Shown: piece after piece, positions 1-6,574 of the stretch
Layout of the letters: each line of letters begins with the position of its first letter
Numbering within the stretch: position 1 is the stretch's first letter
Assembly (NCBI GenBank): GCA_019454915.1
Contig: JACFNM010000192.1
Coordinates: 954 to 7,946 of the forward strand
DNA length: 6,993 nt
Origin: Chitinophagaceae bacterium
GTDB lineage: Bacteria > Bacteroidota > Bacteroidia > Chitinophagales > Chitinophagaceae
Direction: 5' to 3'
Notes under the pieces: generated by a model
What the model saw: only the letters and a program-made list of their open reading frames with translations
Database searches by the model: none
Told to the model about the DNA's origin: nothing
Position numbers and translations under genes: made by a program

Positions 1-2102
1 TGCCTGCATCGGTAGAGGCATTATAAATTTGATCAATAGAAGTAGTCAATAATGCATCTGCACGACCGCTTAGATTTTTCAAATTTTCACCTCCCTGTTC
101 ATAAACTGCGAGCGCAGACACAAGATGCTTGCTAAACGACCTCTCATATTGCAGATTCCAGTTGATCTGATAAGAATTATAAAAAATCAAATTTTCAGCG
201 ATGTTTGGATAATTGGCTTTGAGATTATGCAAATTAATTTTGGTCGGGTCTATGGGGCCGGGAATGAATTTATTTGTTGCACTGGCAGATTGAAAAATGT
301 AAGCCTTGTTGAATACAACAAAAGATTTACTATCCTGGTCGTTGCCGGTATATTGTCCCACCAAACTTGTGCTCAATCCCTTTACCCAATTTCCGAGATC
401 AAGATCAAAACGAAGGATGCCATCCAGTGTTCTGTTTTTGATATCCCAGTATCCGGGACTATTAACCATCAGTTCAACCGGATGCCATGCGCTAGGAATT
501 ACTGGAAAGTCATTTGTATTGGTGGACGGGTTCCCCGCGGCATCCACATAAAAAGGATACAATCTCGACCAGTTAAAGGTAGCCCTATAAAGATCACTTA
601 CGGTAAAATATTCTGGGTCGTCATAAGGCCAATACCAGCGATCATAGTTACGCTGGTTACCACTGAGATTCAGGTTTATTTTAAACCGCTTGGACACATT
701 TGCCGTAATATCGGAACGGAAATTATACCTGCCATAATCAAGATTCTTATACGACCCCTTCTCGTCATGATATCCTAGCGACAGGTAATAGGTAATAGCC
801 TCTGTGCCACCCCTTACCGACAAGTTGTGTTGCTGCACCGTTGGTGTTTGCCATATGTAATCATTAATACTATAACTCTTGTCTTTAAAGTAATGATAGA
901 TATCCTGCCCGTAAGGTTTTGGCTGTCCCTGAGTCACAGCCATCTGGTTAAGAAATTCTATTTCCTGGGTGGCGGTAAAATTTTGTAATGGTCTTGTAGG
1001 TTTAGAAGCTGAATAAGAGCCTTTGTATTCGAAAGTTGGCTTTTGAATCGTACCGGATTTGGTAGTCACCAAAACAACACCGTTCCCCGCCTTGGAGCCA
1101 TAGACTGAGGCACTTGCCGCATCTTTTAAAAAGTTGATGCTTTCTACTTCATTGGCATCCAAAGCATCAAAATCAGCTTTTTCTTTTATTATCCCATTGA
1201 TCACATACAACGGTTCATCAAAACTACCACGCACACGTATACTGGAAGGGGCACCGGCTAACCCTGAATTACCAACAGCATTTATACCCGCAGCCCTGCC
1301 TGCTATTACGTTGGAGAGGTTAGCAGCAGGAATATTATTAAGATCTGAAGTCTTCACGGAACACTTTCTTTTGTGTTCCATATCCCACTACTACCACCTC
1401 ACCCAAACCGGCATCAACGGCTTTTAGCGTTACCCGCAACGAAGTAGCGCTGCCTACTACCACTTCCCTGGTTTCAAAACCAACAAATGAAATCTCCAGG
1501 CGATCGCCTGTATTGGCTTCTATAGTAAACACGCCCTCCTCATTGGCAACAGTAGTATTATTAGCTCCTTTCACGCTCACCGTGGCTCCCGGCAACGCGT
1601 TCCCCTGCTCATCGGTGATCTTCCCCCTGATGGTTACCGGAGGAATTTCGGAAGGAGCGGTTTCGGACATCACTACAGCATGCTTCTCCTTTTTACGGAT
1701 CACAACCGTTTTGTTTACAATAACAAAATCGAAAGGCTGATCTGTAAAACAGATTTTGATCGCCTTTTCCACCGGAACGGCATTCAATTCCACTGAAACG
1801 TTCCGGGCGTTCCGGATGAGCCTCTTATTGAAGAAGAACTGGTAGCCGCTTTGCCGGGTTATCTCTTTGAAAACGGACTCACAAGGCATATCCTTTGCCC
1901 TGAGCGTGATTTCCTGAGCATAGCCTCCGGCGCTTACTTTAAGGCAGGCTGCCAGTACCAGAATAATGATGAGCCTCATAATCAACAGCATTTGTTTTAC
2001 CTGCTGAAACTGCCGGTGAGGGAGAAGCGGCAGGCGTTGGGTTTGGTTTTTTGTACCGTCATGAACAATAAAATGACTGTACAGATACGCAGTAAATTGC
2101 AT
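1..2102 (-). pseudogene. SusC/RagA-family TonB-dependent outer-membrane receptor with STN signalling domain; frameshifted, runs off left edge
   Basis: An outer-membrane, TonB-energised importer of the SusC type that also signals to a FecR/ECF sigma pair. The first frame (2102 to 1338, 254 codons) gives a signal peptide (hydrophobic core about residues 43-58, ending SAGGYAQ), an STN domain (about 65-137), a carboxypeptidase-regulatory-like domain (about 157-228) and the family motif VVVGYGTQKK (237-246). An extra A on the + strand at 1360/1361 then shifts the frame and a stop follows. Dropping one base restores a frame open from 1358 to the window edge (about 453 codons) with plug hallmarks: SNVIAGRAAG, SSIRVRGS, FLKDAASASVYGSKAGNGVV, followed by barrel sequence. 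About 700 residues are visible; the family usually has about 1000-1200, so the C-terminus is outside. The start is uncertain: Met38 or Met42 lie closer to the hydrophobic core, but long N-regions occur in Chitinophagaceae homologues. It lies 116 bases downstream of fecR. The family call is very secure; true pseudogene versus sequencing error is open. Confidence 0.9.
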
Positions 2103-2218
2103 AACTTTGCTTTGTTGGGTGATAAAATATTAGTCTTTGCCGATTGTATTTATATTGACCCACATCCTGGCCAGGAGTGTTCCACCACTACTGGCTTTTT
2201 TATGAGTCAGATTAAATG

Positions 2219-3418
2219 CTATTGTTTACCCGCCATAGCAGGCTTTATCTCTACCACGCCCTCCCGGATGTTTGCCCGGATATCGCTGTATCGTATAATA
2301 TCCAGGAACTGCGAAAGGTTTACATCGCGGGATATTCCACCGTTCAGCGTGTCTCTGGGCACGCCCTCAGGATACTCCACCCTGATATTGTACCAACGCT
2401 CTGCCTGGCGCATCACGGCTTTCACGTCCACGTTTTTAAAATGGAAGGCGCCATTCTTCCACGCCATTACGTCGTCAATGTCCACATCTCTTTCCACTTT
2501 AATCTTATTGGTCACCCTGGCCTGTTGACCGGGGAATATCATAATCGGTTCAGCCGCATCGGTACGCACACTCACCGATCCTTCTAACAAGGTTACTTTG
2601 GTGTCTGGTTCGTCATCGTATGCGTTGATGTTAAAATGAGTGCCTAGTACCTGTACTTCTGCCGGCAGTCCCGACTCCTGGTTGATCTTTACCGAAAAAG
2701 GAATTTTCCTGTCTTTCGTATCTCTTTGCTCGGCTACTTCAAAATAGGCCTCTCCGGAAATTTCCACTTTCCTTTCATTGCCGGTGAAAATAACCGGGTA
2801 ATAAAGCGATGAAGCTGCATTCAACCACACTTTTGTTCCATCCGACAAGATGACTTTATATTGTCTTCCCTTCGGAGTGACTAAAGAATTATAGGCAACA
2901 ATATTCGAGACCTCACCTGGCTTTTCATAAGTCAGTGCCCCGTCTTTGTTCAAGATAGAAGGACCACCCTGCACGGCAATGGTTCCGTCTGCCATGGTGT
3001 CCAGCAGAACCTGCCGGCCATCAGACAGGGTGAGTATAGCGCCGGTTTTCCCGGGCAGAACGTCATTCATAATCCCGGCAACAGTCGATAGAGCAGGAGC
3101 GTGCTTTTTTTCTTTATTTCCCGAAATCCATACCCACGTATATACTGTGGATCCAAGCAACAGTACCGCCGCCGCAACTTTCCACCATGAAATCCTTTTG
3201 GACATTTCAACTACTTTCTCCTGGTCATCCTCGGTAATTTCCAGGGCTATCCGCTCAAATAACTCTTCTCTAAATAAAACCTTTTCTTCATCCGTCCAAC
3301 TCCATTCCCCGTTTTCATCCAGCAAGGCATACCAGCGTTCTACGGCCTCCTTTTCCTTTTCAGAGCACAAACCTTCCCGGTAGCGTTGGAGTAAGATGAT
3401 GGCCTGTTCCTTTGTCAT
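2219..3418 (-). CDS. FecR-family anti-sigma factor (inner-membrane, DUF4974-type C-terminus)
   Basis: An inner-membrane regulator that holds the neighbouring ECF sigma factor and senses the STN domain of the receptor from the periplasm. The 399 residues show an N-terminal cytoplasmic part (1-77) with the conserved EAVERWYALLDE-like segment. One transmembrane helix follows (about 79-99, WWKVAAAVLLLGSTVYTWVWI), then a periplasmic FecR domain (about 180-285). That domain carries the typical blocks TPKGRQYKVILSDGTKVWLNAASSLYYP, VEISGEAYFEV and VTLLEGSVSV. A DUF4974-like C-terminal domain spans about 325-394 (FHFKNVDVKAVMRQAERWYNIRVEYP). The length is typical for Bacteroidota FecR proteins and no key block is missing. 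The gene lies 84 bases after the sigma gene and 116 bases before the receptor, all on one strand, which fits one regulon. The start at 3418 is the first ATG and gives the usual N-terminus; no clear Shine-Dalgarno site is present, as is normal in this phylum. Confidence 0.95.
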   Translation of the reverse strand: MTKEQAIILLQRYREGLCSEKEKEAVERWYALLDENGEWSWTDEEKVLFREELFERIALEITEDDQEKVVEMSKRISWWKVAAAVLLLGSTVYTWVWISGNKEKKHAPALSTVAGIMNDVLPGKTGAILTLSDGRQVLLDTMADGTIAVQGGPSILNKDGALTYEKPGEVSNIVAYNSLVTPKGRQYKVILSDGTKVWLNAASSLYYPVIFTGNERKVEISGEAYFEVAEQRDTKDRKIPFSVKINQESGLPAEVQVLGTHFNINAYDDEPDTKVTLLEGSVSVRTDAAEPIMIFPGQQARVTNKIKVERDVDIDDVMAWKNGAFHFKNVDVKAVMRQAERWYNIRVEYPEGVPRDTLNGGISRDVNLSQFLDIIRYSDIRANIREGVVEIKPAMAGKQ

Positions 3419-3502
3419 GAGTAGTCATGGAACTCCGTTTGCGGGAGCCTTACTTATAAGTTACATCAGTAAGAAGAAAGTAGTAGAGAGAGCGAAAATA
3501 TT

Positions 3503-4087
3503 TCAAAAAAATAGTTTCACTAATCCTGCGAACAGGAACAGGGTTAATTCGCCTGCCGACATGCGGATAGATTTACGCGCGTTGCTTAATTGCTTTCGCA
3601 CCGTATTTTCAGCAATTCCCAAATATTGGGCAATTTCTTTATAAGACATTCCTTCGTTCCTGCTTAAAAGATATACTTCCTGCATTTTAGGGGGTAGATT
3701 GGCAACAACCTGCTCTAATTTATTCTGTAGTTCTTTCAAATCGTATTGAGACGCGGGGGTGGTCATGTCCAGGGGGATGTTACCGGACAGTGTATGCAAA
3801 TAATTATTGCGGGTTATATTCTTTTCGATGTAACGGATTGCGCCATTGCGAACACTTTTGAATAAATATACTACCAGCGGGCCTTTTAATTCAATTTCTG
3901 ATCTGCGCTTCCAGATGGAAACGAATACTTCCTGAACAATATCCCGCGCGTCCTCACGGGAACCGGTAATTTTTAAAACCTGTAAGGACAACCGGTCCCA
4001 GTATCTCTGGTATATTTCCTCAAAAGCCCTTGAATCGCTGTTTTTCAGCAATTCTACTAAAGCATTATCAGATAGTTGTTGGTACAT
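3503..4087 (-). CDS. RNA polymerase ECF-type sigma factor (sigma-70 family, Bacteroidota FecI-like)
   Basis: A sigma factor expected to direct RNA polymerase to the receptor locus once FecR releases it. With the start at 4087 it has 194 residues, a normal ECF length. Region 2 lies at about 20-88 (AFEEIYQRYWDRL, then DARDIVQEVFVSIWKRR, typical of regions 2.2-2.4). Region 4 lies at about 122-174 and contains a helix-turn-helix (MSYKEIAQYLGIAENTVRKQLSNARKSIR). A hydrophobic tail (LTLFLFAGLVKLFF) closes the protein, as in many Bacteroidota ECF factors. The frame extends upstream to an ATG at 4120. I prefer the ATG at 4087 because the residues before it (MVTIGSLIIYA) are not sigma-like and because 4120 lies inside a matching -7 promoter box. 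It is the first gene of the sigma-fecR-receptor cassette. Confidence 0.95.
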   Translation of the reverse strand: MYQQLSDNALVELLKNSDSRAFEEIYQRYWDRLSLQVLKITGSREDARDIVQEVFVSIWKRRSEIELKGPLVVYLFKSVRNGAIRYIEKNITRNNYLHTLSGNIPLDMTTPASQYDLKELQNKLEQVVANLPPKMQEVYLLSRNEGMSYKEIAQYLGIAENTVRKQLSNARKSIRMSAGELTLFLFAGLVKLFF

Positions 4088-4117
4088 GGCGTAAATAATT
4101 AGGGAACCAATGGTAAC

Positions 4118-4125
4118 CAAATATA
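4118..4125 (-). promoter_or_regulatory. Candidate -7 promoter box for the ECF sigma gene
   Basis: The minus strand reads TATATTTG here, an exact match to the Bacteroidota housekeeping -7 consensus TAnnTTTG. It would place the transcript start near 4111, leaving a leader of about 24 bases before the ATG at 4087. No clean TTTG -33 box is seen at the usual distance upstream, so this is a half-supported promoter. Confidence 0.5.
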
Positions 4126-4173
4126 CAAAAACTTATTCAGGATTTTCTTTGTTGAAAAGAATGGCAAACTGCA

Positions 4174-4267
4174 GGAGAATGTGATGAATGTGAAAATGTG
4201 AAAATGGGAGAAATGTGCGAATGTGACAATGTGAAGATTTGAAGATTTGAAAATGTGGGGAATGTAG
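4174..4267. repeat. Degenerate tandem array of an 8-9 base AATGTGAA-like unit
   Basis: About eleven imperfect units follow one another (for example GAATGTGAT, GAATGTGAA, AATGTGAA, AAATGTGC, GAATGTGAC, AATGTGAA, GATTTGAA twice, AATGTGGGG). A further short run lies at about 4315-4340 after a 48-base GC-rich interruption. The units vary in length and sequence, so this is a decayed simple repeat. It has no spacers and no coding sense; the 71-codon minus-strand reading frame across it is only the low-complexity translation of the repeat. A 15-base stretch (4192-4206) recurs exactly at 6189-6203. Confidence 0.8.
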
Positions 4268-4453
4268 AGAATACCAGCGGTCAGTACCGACGAAAGGAAG
4301 GTCCGCGGGAGCAATATGGGAATGTGGGAAAGTGAAAATTTAAAAGCTAGGTAGTCAGTATGTGGCGAGGGGAGTGGAGTGATTCAGATATATAGATGAT
4401 GTACTACAAAAAAGATAGTTTACCACTAAAGATGGCAGAATGAAGCAGCTAAG
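4268..4453. other. Intergenic stretch with small hairpin; no gene seen
   Basis: Between the tandem array and the rsmI remnant there is no supportable gene. It holds a short inverted repeat CGGT-CAGT-ACCG (4278-4289), a GC-rich segment containing the palindrome CCGCGG at about 4303, a second run of AATGTG-like units (4315-4340) and AT-rich sequence without recognisable signals. Confidence 0.5.
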
Positions 4454-4970
4454 ATGGTCGGGTGTTCGGCAACAGCCAGGCTTTACATCGAGCTTTCACC
4501 AACAGGAACCTTGCCGATATTACTTTCAGAGCTATAGAGGTGTTGAAATCAGTGGATTTTATCCTGACAGAAGATACAAGAGCTTCGCGCAAGCCGCTTC
4601 TGCATCATGAGTTAGGGGAACCCTCAACGCCTTGTTTCCGGTATTACGAACAGAAGATTGTTGCTCATTTAATGGAACAATGATTGTCCGGAGAATAAAC
4701 GGAACTAATTACAGACGCGGGTACGCCGGGAATAAGCGGTTCCGCTTTTTTACTGGTGCGTGTACGTATCAGGAATGATATAAGCGTAGAATGTCTTCGC
4801 GGTGCAACGGCTTTTATTCCTGCATGGATAAACGGCGGTCTGCCAGTGAACGATTTTTGTGTTGAAGAATTTCTCGTATTAGGAAAGGCTCATTGCAGAA
4901 GATTGATGATTACCTTAATTCAAAAACGGTAAAAGGAGAAATTGTGCCCGTGGTGGCGGGAAAGGAGTAA
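4454..4970 (+). pseudogene. rsmI: Decayed 16S rRNA (cytidine(1402)-2'-O)-methyltransferase (RsmI) remnant
   Basis: The intact enzyme methylates the ribose 2'-OH of C1402 in 16S rRNA using SAM. The remnant keeps the family blocks in the right order. LYI..SPTG at about 4481-4507 is the usual N-terminal LYIVPTPIGNL. After one lost base near 4507 a second frame reads NLADITFRAIEVLKSVDFIL, then EDTR, then up to a TGA at 4681-4683 and a TAA at 4696-4698. The same frame continues with LITDAGTPGIS (SAM-binding loop) and GATAFIPAWINGGLP, then EEFL. Sequence for roughly 65-75 residues is missing near 4885-4896. A third frame then gives QKIDDYLNSKTVKGEIVPVVAGKE and stops at 4968-4970, matching the RsmI C-terminus. 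Two stops, two frame changes and an internal deletion make function impossible. The ATG at 4454 is in frame with LYI but need not be the original start. The family call is secure from the ordered motifs. Confidence 0.88.
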
Positions 4971-4975
4971 ATTTG

Positions 4976-5010
4976 TTTGGTTATTCAAAATATCCTTTAA
5001 ATTAGTATTG
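4976..5010 (+). promoter_or_regulatory. Possible promoter of the methyltransferase gene
   Basis: A TTTG at 4976-4979 is followed 23 bases later by TAGTATTG (5003-5010), which matches five of the six fixed bases of the Bacteroidota -7 box TAnnTTTG. A transcript would start near 5016, about 35 bases before the ATG. The spacing is at the long end and the match is imperfect, so this is tentative. Confidence 0.25.
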
Positions 5011-5051
5011 AGCAATCGCCTTTTGTCCCCGTGTAACATTTAAAAATTAGC

Positions 5052-6056
5052 ATGAAAAGCTCACGGTTTATCTCAACCCTGCAAATTGAAAACTTTTGCG
5101 ACAGGCTATCAGATCTCAACCCGGAGGATTTGGGATTAGAAAATTATCAGGCATCCTACCTTGCTAATTTATTAACCCATAAAAAATATTTTATTAGCAT
5201 TTATGCTACTGTATTAAATGAATTATTAACGTACAGCCCTAAAGAAAAAGAACATATCTTCCTTGTTGATTATGGCGCCGGCAATGGACTCCTTGGATTA
5301 TTTGCCAAATATTGTGGCTTCGGAAAAGTAGTTCAGGTGGATACCTCTTCTGCATGTTGCTTTTCTCAAAGGATATTGTCCGAGAGATTAGGATTACCGG
5401 TTGACGAAAACATACATGGCGATTACCAGTCACTGAATAAGCTGTCTGTTAATCCGCCAGATGCTTTGGTCGCTACTGATGTTATTGAACATATTTATGA
5501 TTTGGATGATTTTTTTGCTTCGCTTCAAAAAATTAATGGTGAATTGGTGGTAATTTTTACCACTGCTTCAAACGATCGTAATTGGTGGAAGAAAAGGAAG
5601 CTAATGAAGGTTCAGAAGAAAGATGAATGGGAAGGAGATGATTTTTGTGAGCCATTCAGAATGATAAGGAGTAAAATTATAAAAGACGAAATTCCTCAGA
5701 TTACTCATTCAGAATTGAATCTTCTGATAGATCATACAAGAGGGTTACGTAAAGTTGATATAGAGTCAGCGTGCAGAATGTATAAAGAAAATGGAATCGT
5801 GCCCCCGTTACTTCTTCATCCCACCAATACCTGCGACCCCATTTCAGGAAGCTGGACTGAAAGATTTTTGTCTTTCGACGAGTACCGGTTGTTATTCAAT
5901 AAATACGGATTTTCATTGACGATAAAGAGCGGGTTTTATAATGGATTCCGGAAGGGTATTAAAGGGAAGGTCGCCGGCATACTTAATGCTTTAATTCATA
6001 GAATGAAGACCAAAGGAAGCGTATTAAGCCCTTTTATTATTTTAATAGGCAGGTGA
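5052..6056 (+). CDS. Class I SAM-dependent methyltransferase, substrate unknown
   Basis: A soluble 334-residue protein with a Rossmann-type methyltransferase core. Motif I, the SAM-binding glycine loop, is VDYGAGNG at residues 72-79. The end of strand beta-2 with its acidic residue is VVQVDTSS (D97). A motif close to the Methyltransf_23/UbiG pattern follows, ATDVIEHIYDLDDFF (141-155), then strand 5 (ELVVIFTTAS, 164-173). Residues 180-290 are an insertion or accessory region rich in charged residues that I do not recognise; the end (321-334) is hydrophobic but too short to call a membrane anchor. There is no signal peptide. The start has no Shine-Dalgarno site, only AT-rich sequence. It stands alone: a dead rsmI lies upstream and non-coding DNA downstream, so the context gives no substrate. 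I cannot say whether it acts on a small molecule, a lipid, a glycan or a protein. Confidence 0.88.
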   Translation: MKSSRFISTLQIENFCDRLSDLNPEDLGLENYQASYLANLLTHKKYFISIYATVLNELLTYSPKEKEHIFLVDYGAGNGLLGLFAKYCGFGKVVQVDTSSACCFSQRILSERLGLPVDENIHGDYQSLNKLSVNPPDALVATDVIEHIYDLDDFFASLQKINGELVVIFTTASNDRNWWKKRKLMKVQKKDEWEGDDFCEPFRMIRSKIIKDEIPQITHSELNLLIDHTRGLRKVDIESACRMYKENGIVPPLLLHPTNTCDPISGSWTERFLSFDEYRLLFNKYGFSLTIKSGFYNGFRKGIKGKVAGILNALIHRMKTKGSVLSPFIILIGR

Positions 6057-6068
6057 GCCAGGCAGGGC

Positions 6069-6084
6069 CTCATTTTTTTATGAG
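6069..6084 (+). terminator. Weak hairpin after the methyltransferase gene
   Basis: CTCAT and ATGAG flank a run of six T, 13 bases past the stop codon. The stem is only five pairs and the T run forms the loop rather than a tail, so this is a poor match to an intrinsic terminator. It is listed because nothing better is seen close to the gene end. Confidence 0.2.
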
Positions 6085-6172
6085 TTAAACCGCAATGAGC
6101 GTTTGCGCCGTTATACTACAATGATATACGAGAATTGATAGTCTCCCGGGCACCGGTAACAACTTGGAATGA

Positions 6173-6269
6173 AGACCCTGGTGCGACGGAAAATGTGAAA
6201 ATGTGGAAATTGCTGTTCCGACGGGGCCTTCACAGAAAGGGAGCCGTGACGAAGAGAGACCCCGGTGCG
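6173..6269. repeat. Pair of 13-base direct repeats, 84 bases apart
   Basis: AGACCCTGGTGCG at 6173-6185 recurs as AGACCCCGGTGCG at 6257-6269 (12 of 13 identical). The first copy abuts the short AATGTGAA-type run; the second forms the hairpin at 6259-6273. The segment between is GC-rich and non-coding. The arrangement looks like a dispersed intergenic repeat element, not a mobile element with genes. Confidence 0.5.
6189..6210. repeat. Second, short copy of the AATGTGAA-type repeat
   Basis: Two to three units of the same A-rich repeat seen at 4174-4267. Bases 6189-6203 are identical to 4192-4206 over 15 positions. As at the first site, a GC-rich segment containing CCGACG follows immediately, suggesting both are pieces of one intergenic repeat family. 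Confidence 0.6.
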
Positions 6270-6273
6270 GGGT
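6259..6273. other. Perfect 6-bp hairpin ACCCCG-gtg-CGGGGT
   Basis: A perfect inverted repeat with a three-base loop. It has no T run on either side, so it is not a standard intrinsic terminator. It overlaps the second 13-base repeat copy and is probably part of that repeat family. Confidence 0.45.
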
Positions 6274-6330
6274 AAACTTTAATTGTCTGTATGTTCCTGG
6301 CTCGTCATAAAATTAGTGCTTACGTGTGAC

Positions 6331-6466
6331 CAGCTTTGCGGCCGGGCAGGATTTTTCAGCGGAAAGTATCGAGCGAGCGACAAAGCTCAGATTTACGAAA
6401 AGATGTCGAGCGGAGAAGTTCGGCCTGCCTGACGAAAAATTGGCCGTTGGTGGCAGGCTTTCTTTA
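6331..6466. other. Structured non-coding element with mutually complementary segments
   Basis: No credible gene is present between 6057 and 6574. This part holds AGCTTTG (6332-6338) facing CAAAGCT (6381-6387), and three segments that can pair in alternative ways: GGCAGG (6345-6350), CCTGCC (6424-6429) and GGCAGG (6452-6457). TCGAGCG also occurs twice (about 6369 and 6407). The base composition is richer in G+C than the flanks. The layout would suit a structured RNA, an attenuator or a DNA-level site such as a relic of a conjugative element; the sequence alone does not decide. Confidence 0.35.
6423..6466 (+). terminator. Candidate intrinsic terminator on the plus strand
   Basis: GCCTGCC (6423-6429) pairs perfectly with GGCAGGC (6452-6458) across a 22-base loop, and TTTCTTT follows directly. 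The strong stem and T-rich tail resemble an intrinsic terminator, but the loop is long and the nearest upstream plus-strand gene ends about 370 bases away. Confidence 0.35.
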
Positions 6467-6574
6467 TGAATGAAATCTAATCCTGCTACTTATTGTAGAA
6501 TCATTTGAATATATAGGTTTCGATGGATTTTGTTAGTGATGTCAAGTCCTTGATATAGGACATTTTCATCGATT

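Noticed and set aside
1352..1372. Programmed ribosomal frameshifting in the receptor gene
   Set aside because: Restoring the frame needs a +1 (or -2) shift; the local codons AAA GTG TTC CGT offer no good re-pairing and no known slippery pattern, and such shifts are not known for this family.
125..1740. Plus-strand reading frames at 125-778, 306-551, 1134-1427 and 1513-1740
   Set aside because: All are antisense to the SusC-type receptor, whose minus-strand translation matches the family throughout; the plus-strand products show no domain or composition typical of real proteins.
3452..3461. Palindrome ACTTATAAGT between the sigma and fecR genes as an operator
   Set aside because: It is short and AT-rich, occurs once, and has no partner site; such a match is expected by chance.
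1851..3644. Plus-strand reading frames at 1851-2528, 2216-2587, 2946-3383 and 3396-3644
   Set aside because: They mainly overlap the receptor N-terminus, fecR and the sigma gene in antisense and have no recognisable motifs.
4174..4267. Possible CRISPR array
   Set aside because: Units are 8-9 bases, contiguous and degenerate, with no unique spacers and no cas gene in view.
4099..4314. Minus-strand 71-codon reading frame upstream of the sigma gene
   Set aside because: It is the translation of the AATGTGAA-type repeat (low-complexity HIFTF-like repeats) and overlaps the sigma promoter region.
5239..5433. Minus-strand 64-codon reading frame
   Set aside because: It lies wholly antisense inside the methyltransferase gene, over its SAM-binding motif.
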